From NCBI RefSeq assembly GCF_019345525.1, contig NZ_JAHKRA010000013.1, positions 1 to 64,000 of the forward strand: a stretch of DNA of 64,000 nt. Reading direction: 5' to 3'. Made by a program: the position numbers and the translations under genes. Shown piece after piece: positions 42,769 through 52,094 of this stretch. The notes beneath the pieces are model-generated. The model made no database searches. It was not told the DNA's origin and was given only the letters and a program-made list of their open reading frames with translations. The first letter of the stretch is position 1, and each line of letters begins with the position of its first letter. This DNA comes from Flavobacterium sp. NKUCC04_CG. GTDB taxonomy: Bacteria; Bacteroidota; Bacteroidia; Flavobacteriales; Flavobacteriaceae.

Positions 42769-43130
42769 CCGCAAAAGATATCGTTGTAAAGTTTTATGAA
42801 TCCGTAGCTATTCTAAGTAAGAGTTATCTTCAAGAGGTACTTCATGAAGATATATTGCTTGATTGGACCAGCTCTAAAGGATTTATTCAACTGGATAAAC
42901 AGGATATCTTAGCGCTTTCGAAGGAAATTCGATTGAATTATTATTCTTTACGATGTGAAATTCATCAAGTAATTAGCGCAGAAAATGAGGTCAGCATTCG
43001 CTATACTCATTATGTTACTACCTTTGAAAACCCCGATGAAGAGTTGGTTTTAGCGACTTTCTTTGCAACTTGGGAAATAAAAGATAACCAACTGTATCGC
43101 GGCTACCAGATGAGTCACTTAGTAATTTAG
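42765..43130 (+). CDS. NTF2-like fold protein
   Basis: The 121-residue product has the nuclear transport factor 2-like (SnoaL-type) layout: an N-terminal helix AKDIVVKFYESVAILSKSYL, a DILLDWTSSKG strand, and later beta strands (VSIRYTHYVTTFENPDEELV, FATWEIKDNQLYRGYQMSHL). Such proteins include small enzymes and binding proteins, so no function is given. The ATG overlaps the stop of the LpxD-like gene by 4 bp, indicating coupled translation and a possible role alongside it. Confidence 0.8.
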   Translation: MTAKDIVVKFYESVAILSKSYLQEVLHEDILLDWTSSKGFIQLDKQDILALSKEIRLNYYSLRCEIHQVISAENEVSIRYTHYVTTFENPDEELVLATFFATWEIKDNQLYRGYQMSHLVI

Positions 43131-43183
43131 TAAGTAGTAATTATTAAAGCAATAAAAGTTTCACAGATTGCTTTCAAATGGTT

Positions 43184-43191
43184 ATTTTTGT
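43184..43191 (+). promoter_or_regulatory. candidate -7 element for sucD
   Basis: TATTTTTG, 31 bp upstream of the ATG. The nearest upstream TTG is only 12 bp away, closer than normal. Confidence 0.4.
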
Positions 43192-43222
43192 ATAACGAAA
43201 TTTAAATAAAAAAAACAAAATC

Positions 43223-44095
43223 ATGAGTGTTTTAGTTAATAAGGATTCAAAAATAATAGTTCAAGGATTTACAGGTAGTGAAGGTACTTTTCACGCATCT
43301 CAAATGATTGAATACGGAACAAATGTTGTAGGTGGTGTAACTCCAGGAAAAGGAGGAACAACTCATTTAGATCGTCCTGTATTTAATACGGTTTTAGATG
43401 CAGTTGAACAAGCAGGTGCAGATACATCAATTATTTTCGTACCTCCAGCTTTTGCTGCTGATGCTATTATGGAAGCTGCTGATGCAGGAATTAAAGTAAT
43501 CATTACGATTACTGAAGGTATCCCAGTTGCTGATATGATTCGTGCAAATAATTACGTTAAAGAAAGAAGCTCTAGACTAATCGGACCTAACTGTCCAGGA
43601 GTAATCACTCCAGGAGAAGCTAAAGTTGGTATTATGCCAGGTTTCGTTTTCAAAAAAGGGACTGTAGGAATTGTTTCTAAATCAGGAACATTAACTTATG
43701 AAGCTGCTGACCAAGTTGTAAAACAAGGTTTGGGAATCACTACTGCTATTGGTATTGGGGGAGATCCAATTATTGGAACTACTACTAAAGAAGCGGTTGA
43801 ATTGTTAATGAACGACCCAGAAACAGAAGCAATCATTATGATTGGTGAAATTGGTGGTCAATTAGAAGCTGATGCTGCTCGTTGGATTAAGGCTGATGGA
43901 AACAGAAAACCAGTAATTGGATTTATCGCTGGTGAAACTGCTCCTAAAGGTAGAACAATGGGACATGCTGGGGCAATTGTTGGCGGTGCTGATGATACGG
44001 CAGAAGCTAAAAAACGCATCATGAAAGAATGTGGTATCTATGTGGTAGATTCTCCTGCAGAGATTGGTAAAAAAGTAAAAGAAGTTTTGGGTTAG
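43223..44095 (+). CDS. sucD: succinate-CoA ligase alpha subunit
   Basis: The 290-residue product is the alpha chain of succinyl-CoA synthetase in the TCA cycle. It has the CoA-binding segment [20 protein letters not shown], the [20 protein letters not shown] region, and the phospho-histidine H248 in [20 protein letters not shown]. The beta subunit sucC is not adjacent. Codon usage looks slightly more regular than neighbours, as expected for a highly expressed gene (impression only). A terminator follows. Confidence 0.98.
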   Translation: MSVLVNKDSKIIVQGFTGSEGTFHASQMIEYGTNVVGGVTPGKGGTTHLDRPVFNTVLDAVEQAGADTSIIFVPPAFAADAIMEAADAGIKVIITITEGIPVADMIRANNYVKERSSRLIGPNCPGVITPGEAKVGIMPGFVFKKGTVGIVSKSGTLTYEAADQVVKQGLGITTAIGIGGDPIIGTTTKEAVELLMNDPETEAIIMIGEIGGQLEADAARWIKADGNRKPVIGFIAGETAPKGRTMGHAGAIVGGADDTAEAKKRIMKECGIYVVDSPAEIGKKVKEVLG

Positions 44096-44120
44096 TCATA
44101 AACTAAAACAGTACCATATA

Positions 44121-44153
44121 AAACCAGTAATCTTGTCGATTACTGGTTTTTTC
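44121..44153 (+). terminator. terminator of sucD
   Basis: Perfect 12-bp stem AAACCAGTAATC / GATTACTGGTTT with loop TTGTC, then T residues. Confidence 0.9.
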
Positions 44154-44245
44154 GTTTGTGCCATCCCGATTTCCAAAATTAAAATATTCTTAAAATAAGG
44201 TATTTATATAAATTGGATAATTACCTTTAAACTTAATTGTAAATG

Positions 44246-44322
44246 TACTTTTGGTACGAACTCTTGTCAATGACTTAGAACAGCATCATAAAAAGCTGCC
44301 TTTGGTACAAATCCGTGTCAAA
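44246..44322. promoter_or_regulatory. imperfect direct repeat and -7-like box upstream of the M1 aminopeptidase
   Basis: TACTTTTG at 44246-44253 is a -7-like box. Two related 21-base segments, TTTGGTACGAACTCTTGTCAA (44250-44270) and TTTGGTACAAATCCGTGTCAA (44301-44321), share 17 of 21 positions and start 51 bp apart. They may be binding sites for a regulator. Confidence 0.4.
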
Positions 44323-44338
44323 TTATAAAGATATTGCT

Positions 44339-46882
44339 ATGAATAAGAAAAGAATCGCACTATGGTTAGCAGTAGTATGTAGTGCCATGACTTTTGCCCA
44401 AGTGCAAACATTACCGCCGAGTTATCTAAAGAATGATGTAACTCCATTGGAAGTATATCGCGCAGAACCGGAACGCATCAATAATTTGGTGCATACCAAA
44501 TTGGATTTAAAGTTTGACTATGCCAAACAAGAGGTTTTAGGCGATGCGTGGATTACGCTGAAGCCGCATTTTTATCCAACTGCAGTTTTGGAATTGGATG
44601 CCAAAGCCATGTTGATTCATCAAGTAGATTTGATTGTAGGAACGAAAACCAAAAAATTAAAGTTTACTTATGATGGACTAAAAATCAATATTGATTTGGA
44701 TCGAACTTATAAAAGGGACGAATCCTATACCATACACCTTAAATATACAGCGCGACCCAATGAAGTAAAACAAGAGGGGAGTCAAGCAATCAACGATGCA
44801 AAAGGGATTTATTTTATCAATCCTGAGGGCATACAAACTGGAGTGCCTACACAAATCTGGACACAGGGCGAAAGCGAATCCTCTTCCTGCTGGTTTCCAA
44901 CAATTGATAAAACCAATCAAAAAACCTCTCAAGAGATTTATTTGACTTACCCTCAAAAATACCTGTCCTTATCCAATGGTTTGTTGGTGAGTAGTATCAA
45001 CAATAATGACGGTACTAAAACGGACTATTGGAAGATGACTCAAAAGCACGCTCCCTATCTGTTTTTTGTAGGAATTGGCGATTATGCTGTGGTAAAAGAT
45101 AAATGGCGAAGCATCGATGTCGATTATTATGTGGAACCCGCTTATAAAGACTATGCTCGTGATATTTTCGGAAATACACCTGAAATGATGGAATTCTTCT
45201 CTAATTTGCTCGACTATCCGTATCCGTGGGATAAATACGCGCAAATGACAGCCCGCGAATATGTAAGTGGTGCTATGGAAAATACCACCGCTTCGCTATT
45301 CAATGATGGCGTACAGCAGAAACCCGGACAACTTATAGACGAAAATACGGCTGAGACGGTTATTGCTCATGAATTGTTTCACCATTGGTTTGGCGACTTG
45401 GTTACGGCAGAGAGTTGGTCCAATCTTTCTATGAATGAGGCTTTTGCGAATTATTCCGAGTACTTATGGGTAGAACATAAGTATGGAAAGGAGAAAGCGG
45501 ATCAAAATTTAGACGCTGAAATAGAATCCTATAAAAATGGTGATCATTTCGACAAGCATTTAGTTCGGATGCATTACCGCTCCCAAGAAGATATGTTCGA
45601 TCAAGTGACATACAATAAAGGAGGGGCCATTTTGCATATGTTACGAAATTATTTGGGTGATGAGGCTTTTTTTAAAGGTTTAAGTAAATATTTAAAGGAC
45701 AATGAATTTGGTAAGGCGGAATATACACAATTGCGCTTAGCACTTGAAGATGTTAGTGGGCGTGATTTGAATTGGTTTTTTAATCAATGGTTTCTCGGTA
45801 GTGGACAGCCCAATATGGTAGTCAAATCGGAATTTGATGCCAAAAATAAAAAAGTAATAATCGAATTGGAACAACAGGGTGAAAATTATTTTGAATTCCC
45901 TTATGCTATTGATATAGTGGTGAACGGTAAAGTAACGCGACAACATATATGGGTGGCGGCAAAACAACGTGATTTGATTGAATTTAGCGTTTCCAAAAAA
46001 CCAGAAGTCATTATATATAATGCCGATCAAGTATTGTTATCTGACCTTACAGAGGCCTCTAAGTCCATTGCGGAATACCGTTTGCAGTATCAATATGCTC
46101 CAGCCAATTTTGTGGCGCGTAAACAAGCTGTATTGGCTTTTGCAGAGCAGCAAACCACTGATGGAGAAGCTTTAAAAGGGTTGGTTGCAGCCTTGTCAGA
46201 CCATAATGATGGTATTCGCGCTTTGGCTATTAACAACTTGAATTTGACTTCGCCAGCGATTGTAGAAGCAGTGGTTCCACTCTTGAAGAATATAGTTAGA
46301 AACGATCTTAAGACCCTGGTTCAAGCACAAGCTATTATCGCGTTGAATCAAGCAGGGGAATTCGATGAAGATCTATTCGATACGGCCGCTAAAAGCAAAT
46401 CATTTCGCGTACAATCTGCCGCTATTGATGGCATCTTAAAAAATGATCCTATACGATTTGTGGATTATCAAAGCGGAATAGATGAAGAGGTGATTAAAAA
46501 CAGTGAAGAGTTAATTACGGCTTTTATCCCCGTTTGGGTAGCTGAAAACAATCTGTCTAAGGCAGACTTAGTCATTCAGACAACAGCTTTTTATCTGTTT
46601 GCTAAAAGTCAAGATGCCGCAGTTGGTGATCAATTGGAAAAAGGTTTTATATGGGTAATGAGTAACGATACCGACGAGGCAACCCAAACAGCAGTGCAAT
46701 TGTATAGCTTGTATTATGCCTATTTAAAAAAACAAAGCGAACAGGCGGCTACTCTGATAAAACGAATGACGCAAACGGCAGCTGACCTTAAAAAAATAGC
46801 CTATGAAAAAGATAAAGTCAAAAACACAAATCTTAAAAAACAATGGGAATTACTGCAACAAACGGTCGATAAAATGGATTGA
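44339..46882 (+). CDS. M1-family aminopeptidase, secreted
   Basis: The 847-residue product has a signal peptide (about 1-21, ending MTFAQ), an N-terminal beta domain, and the M1 catalytic domain with GAMEN (311-315) and the zinc motif HELFHHW (H344, E345, H348) with E367 in MNEAFANYSEYLW. A C-terminal region of ARM/HEAT-like helices follows (about 570-847). It removes N-terminal residues from peptides, probably in the periplasm. A GTG-started open frame begins at 44315, but the ATG at 44339 begins a proper signal peptide. An imperfect direct repeat lies upstream. It is monocistronic. Confidence 0.93.
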   Translation: MNKKRIALWLAVVCSAMTFAQVQTLPPSYLKNDVTPLEVYRAEPERINNLVHTKLDLKFDYAKQEVLGDAWITLKPHFYPTAVLELDAKAMLIHQVDLIVGTKTKKLKFTYDGLKINIDLDRTYKRDESYTIHLKYTARPNEVKQEGSQAINDAKGIYFINPEGIQTGVPTQIWTQGESESSSCWFPTIDKTNQKTSQEIYLTYPQKYLSLSNGLLVSSINNNDGTKTDYWKMTQKHAPYLFFVGIGDYAVVKDKWRSIDVDYYVEPAYKDYARDIFGNTPEMMEFFSNLLDYPYPWDKYAQMTAREYVSGAMENTTASLFNDGVQQKPGQLIDENTAETVIAHELFHHWFGDLVTAESWSNLSMNEAFANYSEYLWVEHKYGKEKADQNLDAEIESYKNGDHFDKHLVRMHYRSQEDMFDQVTYNKGGAILHMLRNYLGDEAFFKGLSKYLKDNEFGKAEYTQLRLALEDVSGRDLNWFFNQWFLGSGQPNMVVKSEFDAKNKKVIIELEQQGENYFEFPYAIDIVVNGKVTRQHIWVAAKQRDLIEFSVSKKPEVIIYNADQVLLSDLTEASKSIAEYRLQYQYAPANFVARKQAVLAFAEQQTTDGEALKGLVAALSDHNDGIRALAINNLNLTSPAIVEAVVPLLKNIVRNDLKTLVQAQAIIALNQAGEFDEDLFDTAAKSKSFRVQSAAIDGILKNDPIRFVDYQSGIDEEVIKNSEELITAFIPVWVAENNLSKADLVIQTTAFYLFAKSQDAAVGDQLEKGFIWVMSNDTDEATQTAVQLYSLYYAYLKKQSEQAATLIKRMTQTAADLKKIAYEKDKVKNTNLKKQWELLQQTVDKMD

Positions 46883-46930
46883 TATAAACATAAAAAAGCT
46901 GCCCGAAAGGCAGCTTTTTTATGTTTATAT
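46882..46930. terminator. bidirectional terminator
   Basis: Perfect 22-bp stem (46882-46903 with 46909-46930) between the M1 gene and the convergent META-domain gene, A-rich left and T-rich right. Confidence 0.9.
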
Positions 46931-46972
46931 ATGCATGTTTAAGATTAATTGTGAACTGCAATAAACTAAGTA

Positions 46973-47998
46973 TTAGTTATCAGTTAATCCAAACATTAAA
47001 ACCAATTGGTTGTTTTTATAAATATTAAAAGTTTGATCGGCCACATCATAAGTTAAGTCCGATTCATTCAATAAGCCCACAAACTCATTTTCTTGTTTAG
47101 CAACTACTTGGTCCATACAAGCCATTCTAGTCATGCCTACGGCTCCAAAATGCACTTTTGTGTCTGTGATATCTAAAGCACCAAAGAAATTATTACAGCC
47201 CGTTCTGCCGTTTACTTTTTTGTTTTCGACGTCAAAAGTGATTTCAGGATTGCTTTTTTCAATCATTTTGCCGTTCATTTGAATCAGTTTCCATTTTTTA
47301 TTAGAAATGAATTTTAAGGCACTATGGTCTTTTTCAACGGTTTTAACAAACTTCATTAAAACGGTTTTTTTATGAATCAATTGAAGTTGACCATCTACTA
47401 TTTTTAAGTCTATTTTTTTAGCCGCTAAGGTTTTTAAAAAGTCATCTTCCAGCTTCATCAAATCGGGTTGGCAAGCCATCAAGGTTCCCGCACCATGTTT
47501 GGTAACTATCTTAGTTCCCTTTTTATTGGCACTTAATGGCATATTAAAATTATTACAACCGCTTTTTCCATAGACACTGTTTGCTCCCGCATTAAATTCT
47601 ACTTTTACCGCGTCGGTATGTATGGCTTTTCCGTTTAATTCTACTAAGGTCCAATTGGTGTTCCATATCGCTTTTGAGGCGGCTGTTTTAGAAACCACCT
47701 TTTTTAATTTATAACGGATTGATGAAGCATCTGCCGGTACCTGATCTTTAGGTAATGCGGTCTCTTCTACCAACAATTCATATTGAAATCCCGGTTTATA
47801 CTCAAAACCCTCTATACTGCTGTAAAATAATTCCCAGTTGGTGGCGTTGTCAAATCGTACATTTAAACAATTCATCGGGGCTACACCTGTACATGGGCTG
47901 GTGTTTTCCTTAATAAAAATACGCTGTACAACTTGAGCTTGAAGTGTTACTGCGGTTACTACTGTGAATAAAGTAACCATAAGTGTGCTTTTTCTCAT
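46973..47998 (-). CDS. secreted DUF4377/META-domain protein with two META repeats
   Basis: The 341-residue product has a signal peptide (about 1-21, ending LQAQ). A DUF4377-like domain follows (about 22-100, IFIKENTSPCTGVAPMNCLN with paired Cys). Two META (HslJ-like) domains come next, about 112-220 (WTLVELNGKAIHTDAVKVEF, SGCNNFN) and 230-341 (WKLIQMNGKMIEKSNPEITF, GRTGCNNFFGALDI). HslJ is linked to novobiocin resistance and heat response in E. coli; the role of this form is unknown. It is convergent with the M1 aminopeptidase gene. Confidence 0.88.
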   Translation of the reverse strand: MRKSTLMVTLFTVVTAVTLQAQVVQRIFIKENTSPCTGVAPMNCLNVRFDNATNWELFYSSIEGFEYKPGFQYELLVEETALPKDQVPADASSIRYKLKKVVSKTAASKAIWNTNWTLVELNGKAIHTDAVKVEFNAGANSVYGKSGCNNFNMPLSANKKGTKIVTKHGAGTLMACQPDLMKLEDDFLKTLAAKKIDLKIVDGQLQLIHKKTVLMKFVKTVEKDHSALKFISNKKWKLIQMNGKMIEKSNPEITFDVENKKVNGRTGCNNFFGALDITDTKVHFGAVGMTRMACMDQVVAKQENEFVGLLNESDLTYDVADQTFNIYKNNQLVLMFGLTDN

Positions 47999-48052
47999 AA
48001 TCTATTTTTTATTTTGAATAGCATAGGCAAATAGCCTGCCAAGATTTATTTT

Positions 48053-48370
48053 TTAAATAAATACCGCTGTACCACTGGCTGTAACCATTAACATACTGCC
48101 CGATTGACCAATGGTTTCATAGTCCAAATCAATTCCGACTATAGCATTGGCTCCCAGTTGTCTAGCGCGTTCTTGCATTTCTTGTAAGGCTGTGTTTTTA
48201 GCTTCGATGACAACTTTTTCATAAGAGGTAGAACGACCACCAAAAAAATCGGTAAAACTCGCTTTAAAATCCTTAATAGCATTCGCTCCGATAATGGTTT
48301 CGCCAGTTACTATGCCTTTGTATTCTTTAATAGGGTGACCTTCGATAGTGGGTGTTGTTGTAATTATCAT
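48053..48370 (-). CDS. YbjQ-family protein
   Basis: The 105-residue product matches the YbjQ/UPF0145 (heavy-metal-binding domain-like) family: [20 protein letters not shown] at the start, a central [20 protein letters not shown], and a hydrophobic C-terminal strand. These form a pentameric beta structure; the label heavy-metal binding is weakly founded. Function unknown. It is 54 bp upstream of the META-domain gene, on the same strand. Confidence 0.93.
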   Translation of the reverse strand: MIITTTPTIEGHPIKEYKGIVTGETIIGANAIKDFKASFTDFFGGRSTSYEKVVIEAKNTALQEMQERARQLGANAIVGIDLDYETIGQSGSMLMVTASGTAVFI

Positions 48371-48502
48371 GAATCTTATATTAATATGAAGGTATAAATA
48401 TACTAAGTTTTGATTTTTAAAATAAATTTCTCAAGAATTAATTAAAAATTGCAATTCGGTTTTAAGAAGATTAGCAAACAATGATTATTTGAAAAAATTA
48501 TT

Positions 48503-48529
48503 TTGAAAGCAGAAAAAATTGTACTTTTA
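48503..48529 (+). promoter_or_regulatory. possible promoter of pyrR
   Basis: TTG (48503-48505), N16, TACTTTTA (48522-48529); the last base differs from TAnnTTTG. It would give a leader of less than 25 nt, with no room for a terminator/antiterminator. Confidence 0.4.
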
Positions 48530-48552
48530 CATCCCAAACACAACACTTCATT

Positions 48553-49098
48553 ATGGATCCTAAAGTATTGCTTACTTCAAAAGAAGTCAATATCATACTG
48601 CATCGTTTGGCTTGTCAGTTAGTCGAAAAACACCTGGATTTTTCGAATACGATTCTGATTGGAATTCAGCCTCGCGGTAAATTTTTAGCCGAAAGAATTA
48701 AATCAATTATTGAAAGGGAATATGCTGTTCAAGATATCAGCTTGGGCTTTTTGGATATTACTTTTTTTCGAGATGATTTTAGAAGAAATCAAAAACCCTT
48801 AGAAGCCAATAAAACGCAGATTGATTTTTTGGTTGAAAACAAAAAAGTAATTTTTATAGACGATGTATTGTACACTGGAAGAAGTATTCGTTCGGCCTTA
48901 ACGGCGATACAGTCTTTTGGACGTCCGGCAGAGATTGAACTTTTGGTTTTAATTGACAGAAGGTTTAGTCGCCATTTACCCATTCAGCCCGATTATCGAG
49001 GCCGTCAAGTGGATGCTATCAACGACGAAAAGGTTTTGGTTAGCTGGGGCGAAAGCAACAGTTTGGAAGACGGGGTTTTTTTGATACAAAACGATTAG
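48553..49098 (+). CDS. pyrR: PyrR-type phosphoribosyltransferase (pyrimidine regulator)
   Basis: The 181-residue product has the PRPP-binding motif VIFIDDVLYTGRSIRSAL (about 99-116) and ILIGIQPRGKFLAERI near the N-terminus, the pattern of PyrR, which regulates pyr operons by RNA binding and has uracil phosphoribosyltransferase activity. The region upstream of the gene shows no attenuator hairpin, so regulation by transcript termination is not evident here. It is 39 bp upstream of pyrB. Confidence 0.93.
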   Translation: MDPKVLLTSKEVNIILHRLACQLVEKHLDFSNTILIGIQPRGKFLAERIKSIIEREYAVQDISLGFLDITFFRDDFRRNQKPLEANKTQIDFLVENKKVIFIDDVLYTGRSIRSALTAIQSFGRPAEIELLVLIDRRFSRHLPIQPDYRGRQVDAINDEKVLVSWGESNSLEDGVFLIQND

Positions 49099-49137
49099 AA
49101 AAAGGAAAATTAATAACATAGAGCAATCCATTGCACG

Positions 49138-50064
49138 ATGAAAGAATTAAGTGTAAACCATTTGTTGGGAATCAAATACATTACAAAAAATGATGTTGAT
49201 TTAATCTTTGAAACTGCCGATCAGTTTAAAGAAGTAATTAATAGACCTATTAAAAAAGTGCCTTCTTTACGAGATATTACCATTGCCAATATCTTTTTCG
49301 AAAACAGTACCCGAACAAAATTGTCTTTTGAGCTGGCTCAGAAACGATTGTCGGCCGATGTAATCAGTTTTTCTGCAGCTCAATCTTCTGTAAAGAAAGG
49401 CGAAACGCTGTTGGATACCGTTAACAATATCTTGGCGATGAAAGTGGATATGGTTGTTATGCGTCACAGTCATGCAGGAGCTGCTCATTTTTTATCTCAA
49501 AACGTTAAGGCAAGTATCGTCAATGCTGGCGATGGAGCTCATGAGCATCCTACTCAAGCCTTGTTGGACAGTTATTCTATTCGCGAGAAGTTGGGTGAGG
49601 TTGCAGGAAAAAAGGTGGTTATCATCGGTGATGTTTTGCACTCGAGGGTGGCATTGTCCAATATTTTTGCCTTGCAAATGCAAGGGGCAGAAGTACGGGT
49701 TTGTGGGCCTAAAACACTAATACCAAAACATATAGAAAGTTTGGGTGTAAAGGTAGAACCCCAATTGAGAATAGCCTTGGAATGGTGTGATGTGGCCAAT
49801 GTATTGCGCGTGCAAAATGAACGTATGGATGTGAATTATTTTCCGTCAACTAGAGAATATGCACAACAGTATGGATTGGATAAAGCTTTGTTGGATTCGC
49901 TAAATAAAGAAATTGTAATCATGCATCCCGGACCGATTAACCGTGGTGTTGAGCTGACCTCAGATGTAGCCGATTCGCAACAATCCATTATTTTGGATCA
50001 GGTAGAAAACGGTGTAGCAGTGCGTATGGCAGTGATATACCTATTAGCTTCAAAAATTAAATAA
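49138..50064 (+). CDS. pyrB: aspartate carbamoyltransferase catalytic subunit
   Basis: The 308-residue product joins carbamoyl phosphate and aspartate, the first committed step of pyrimidine synthesis. The carbamoyl-phosphate motif STRTKLSFE (S57-R59) and DGAHEHPTQALLDSY are present, as is PGPINRGVELTSDVAD near the C-terminus. Length is normal. It follows pyrR and is followed by a small STAS-like gene. The regulatory subunit pyrI is absent, consistent with other Bacteroidota of this type. Confidence 0.98.
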   Translation: MKELSVNHLLGIKYITKNDVDLIFETADQFKEVINRPIKKVPSLRDITIANIFFENSTRTKLSFELAQKRLSADVISFSAAQSSVKKGETLLDTVNNILAMKVDMVVMRHSHAGAAHFLSQNVKASIVNAGDGAHEHPTQALLDSYSIREKLGEVAGKKVVIIGDVLHSRVALSNIFALQMQGAEVRVCGPKTLIPKHIESLGVKVEPQLRIALEWCDVANVLRVQNERMDVNYFPSTREYAQQYGLDKALLDSLNKEIVIMHPGPINRGVELTSDVADSQQSIILDQVENGVAVRMAVIYLLASKIK

Positions 50065-50102
50065 TAAATCCATACCTTAGCTCTTTATAAAAATTTATAG
50101 AA

Positions 50103-50435
50103 ATGAAGATTAAAGAAAAGGGACATACCCTCGTAATAAAAAAAAGCGAGGATACTATCACCGAATTTATTGCGAAAGTAAAGACGCAATACGAAACTTT
50201 AAAAAAACACAACCTTATTTTTGACTTAAGCCAGGAGCCAGTGCTGGAATTGGAATCCTTAAATCAATTTTTAGAGTTGGTAAGTATGCAAACTGAAAAC
50301 AAGAAATCGCTTGTCTTAGTCATGTCGTCTGTAAATTATAACGATTTTGACGAGGAATTAATTATAGTGCCGAGTGTACAGGAAGCTCACGATATTATCG
50401 AAATGGACGAAATCGAAAGAGATTTGGGATTTTAA
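50103..50435 (+). CDS. small conserved protein preceding rnz (STAS-like)
   Basis: The 110-residue product has no signal peptide. Its pattern of helix and strand (FIAKVKTQYETLKKHNLIFD, LSQEPVLELESLNQFLELVS, KKSLVLVMSSVN) looks like a short STAS/anti-anti-sigma-like fold, and the C-terminus is acidic (HDIIEMDEIERDLGF). Flavobacteria often carry this gene in front of ribonuclease Z. I cannot assign a function. It is 38 bp after pyrB and ends with a terminator. Confidence 0.75.
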   Translation: MKIKEKGHTLVIKKSEDTITEFIAKVKTQYETLKKHNLIFDLSQEPVLELESLNQFLELVSMQTENKKSLVLVMSSVNYNDFDEELIIVPSVQEAHDIIEMDEIERDLGF

Positions 50436-50442
50436 AAAAAAG

Positions 50443-50470
50443 AAAAGCTTAATTATTAAGCTTTTTTTTT
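50443..50470 (+). terminator. terminator between the STAS-like gene and rnz
   Basis: Stem AAAAGCTTAAT / ATTAAGCTTTT with almost no loop, then ten T residues. Confidence 0.8.
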
Positions 50471-50529
50471 GACCTATTCCTAAAATATATTTCGTACTTT
50501 CATACATTGATTCTTTAAAAAACTTCATC

Positions 50530-51435
50530 TTGAAATTAACCATACTAGGTTGTTATGCAGCAACCCCTAGAACGATGACCAACCCTACATCACAAGTTTT
50601 AGAGATTAAAAATCATATGTTTTTAATCGATTGTGGTGAGGGTACTCAGGTTCAATTGCGAAAAAAAAAGATTAAATTTTCTCGTATTAGCCACATTTTT
50701 ATCTCTCATTTACACGGCGATCATTTTTACGGATTAATCGGGCTAATCTCAACTTTTATGCTCTTGAATAGGCAAAACGATTTACACGTTTATGGTCCTA
50801 AGGGAATTAAGGAAGTCATTTTATTGCAACTGAGGTTGTCCAATTCATTTACAGGCTATAACCTGTATTTCCATGAATTGGAGAGTCCCGATAGCGAGGT
50901 GGTTTATGAAGATGCTCAAGTAGTTGTATCGACTATTCCATTAATTCATCGCGTTTATACTAATGGATTTCTATTTCAAGAGAAAAGTGGGGAACGCAAA
51001 TTAAAAATTGGTGCCATAGAGGATTTGGGTATTGAAAGTTGTTATTATCAAAAGATAAAAAACGGTAGTGATATCACTTTAGACGATGGAACGGTAGTAG
51101 CGAATAAAGATATTACTTACGATCCCGCTCCTCCTAAAAGTTATGCCTTTTGTTCTGATACGATGTATAATGAAGCGGTAATACCGCTTGTAAAAGGAGT
51201 AGATGTGCTTTACCACGAGAGTACTTTTCTAGAATCGGAGTCGCACTATACCGAAAGAACCAAACACGCTACGGCAAAAGAGGCAGCGACCATAGCATTA
51301 AAAGCAGCGGTAAAACAGTTGATTTTAGGTCATTATTCGACCCGATATACCGATATTAACTTGTTTAAGAAAGAAGCTGAGACGATTTTTCCATATGTGA
51401 GTTGTGCAGATGACGGAAAAGAATTTGAATTTTAA
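50530..51435 (+). CDS. rnz: ribonuclease Z
   Basis: The 301-residue product is a metallo-beta-lactamase-fold RNase that trims the 3' end of tRNA precursors. The zinc motif HLHGDH (H60-H65) is present, as is LGHYSTRYTDINLFKKEA near the C-terminus (a phosphodiesterase-type exosite helps identify Rnz). The start codon is TTG at 50530 (MKLTILGCYAATPRT); upstream in-frame codons down to 50500 contain no ATG. It is followed 11 bp later by pdxH. Confidence 0.95.
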   Translation: MKLTILGCYAATPRTMTNPTSQVLEIKNHMFLIDCGEGTQVQLRKKKIKFSRISHIFISHLHGDHFYGLIGLISTFMLLNRQNDLHVYGPKGIKEVILLQLRLSNSFTGYNLYFHELESPDSEVVYEDAQVVVSTIPLIHRVYTNGFLFQEKSGERKLKIGAIEDLGIESCYYQKIKNGSDITLDDGTVVANKDITYDPAPPKSYAFCSDTMYNEAVIPLVKGVDVLYHESTFLESESHYTERTKHATAKEAATIALKAAVKQLILGHYSTRYTDINLFKKEAETIFPYVSCADDGKEFEF

Positions 51436-51446
51436 AAGCAGTAAAT

Positions 51447-52091
51447 ATGAGTGATTTAAGTAATTACAGAAAATCCTATGAAAAAAGTGCTTTAATCGAG
51501 TCCGAGGTGGATGCCAATCCACTGATGCAATTTAGGAAATGGTTTCACGAAGTTGAAGCCTATGCTGGTATTGAGGAAGTCAATGCCATGACGGTTTCTA
51601 CATTGGGATTAGATGGCTTTCCAAAAGCGAGGATAGTGTTGTTAAAAAAATACGACGAAAACGGATTTGTGTTTTATACCAATTACCATTCTGAAAAGGG
51701 GAAGGCTATAAGCGCACATCCACAAGTAGGCTTGTCTTTTTTTTGGCCTTCTATGGAGCGCCAAGTAATTATTAAAGGAATTGCTGAAAAGGTTCCAGCA
51801 ACTGTATCGGATGCATATTTTAACAGTCGTCCCGAAGGAAGTAGATTGGGAGCCATGGTGTCACCTCAAAGTGAAGTGATTTCTTCTTACGCTTATTTAT
51901 ATCAACAATTGACAGATTTGGAAAGTCAGATGCTTAACAAGGAGTTAATTAGGCCGAGTCATTGGGGTGGGTTTTTAATAAAACCCGTTTCCATAGAGTT
52001 TTGGCAGGGCAGGCCCAATCGTTTACACGATCGTATCCGTTATACTTTAGAAGCGGATTTAGATTGGAAGATAGAGCGTTTGGCTCCATAA
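51447..52091 (+). CDS. pdxH: pyridoxine/pyridoxamine 5'-phosphate oxidase
   Basis: The 214-residue FMN enzyme makes pyridoxal 5'-phosphate. Typical segments are MTVSTLGLDGFPKARIVLLK, FVFYTNYHSEKGKAISAHPQ, the FWPSMERQVIIKGIAEKVPA strand and the C-terminal RPNRLHDRIRYT with the PLP-binding Arg. Its product is the cofactor of several enzymes in this window (GlyA, NifS-type desulfurase, oxoamine synthase). It is cotranscribed with rnz. Confidence 0.97.
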   Translation: MSDLSNYRKSYEKSALIESEVDANPLMQFRKWFHEVEAYAGIEEVNAMTVSTLGLDGFPKARIVLLKKYDENGFVFYTNYHSEKGKAISAHPQVGLSFFWPSMERQVIIKGIAEKVPATVSDAYFNSRPEGSRLGAMVSPQSEVISSYAYLYQQLTDLESQMLNKELIRPSHWGGFLIKPVSIEFWQGRPNRLHDRIRYTLEADLDWKIERLAP

Positions 52092-52094
52092 AAA

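Noticed and set aside
44315..44338. GTG start of the M1 aminopeptidase
   Set aside because: The ATG at 44339 opens a typical signal peptide, while the GTG version would bury it behind a polar leader and overlaps a direct repeat.
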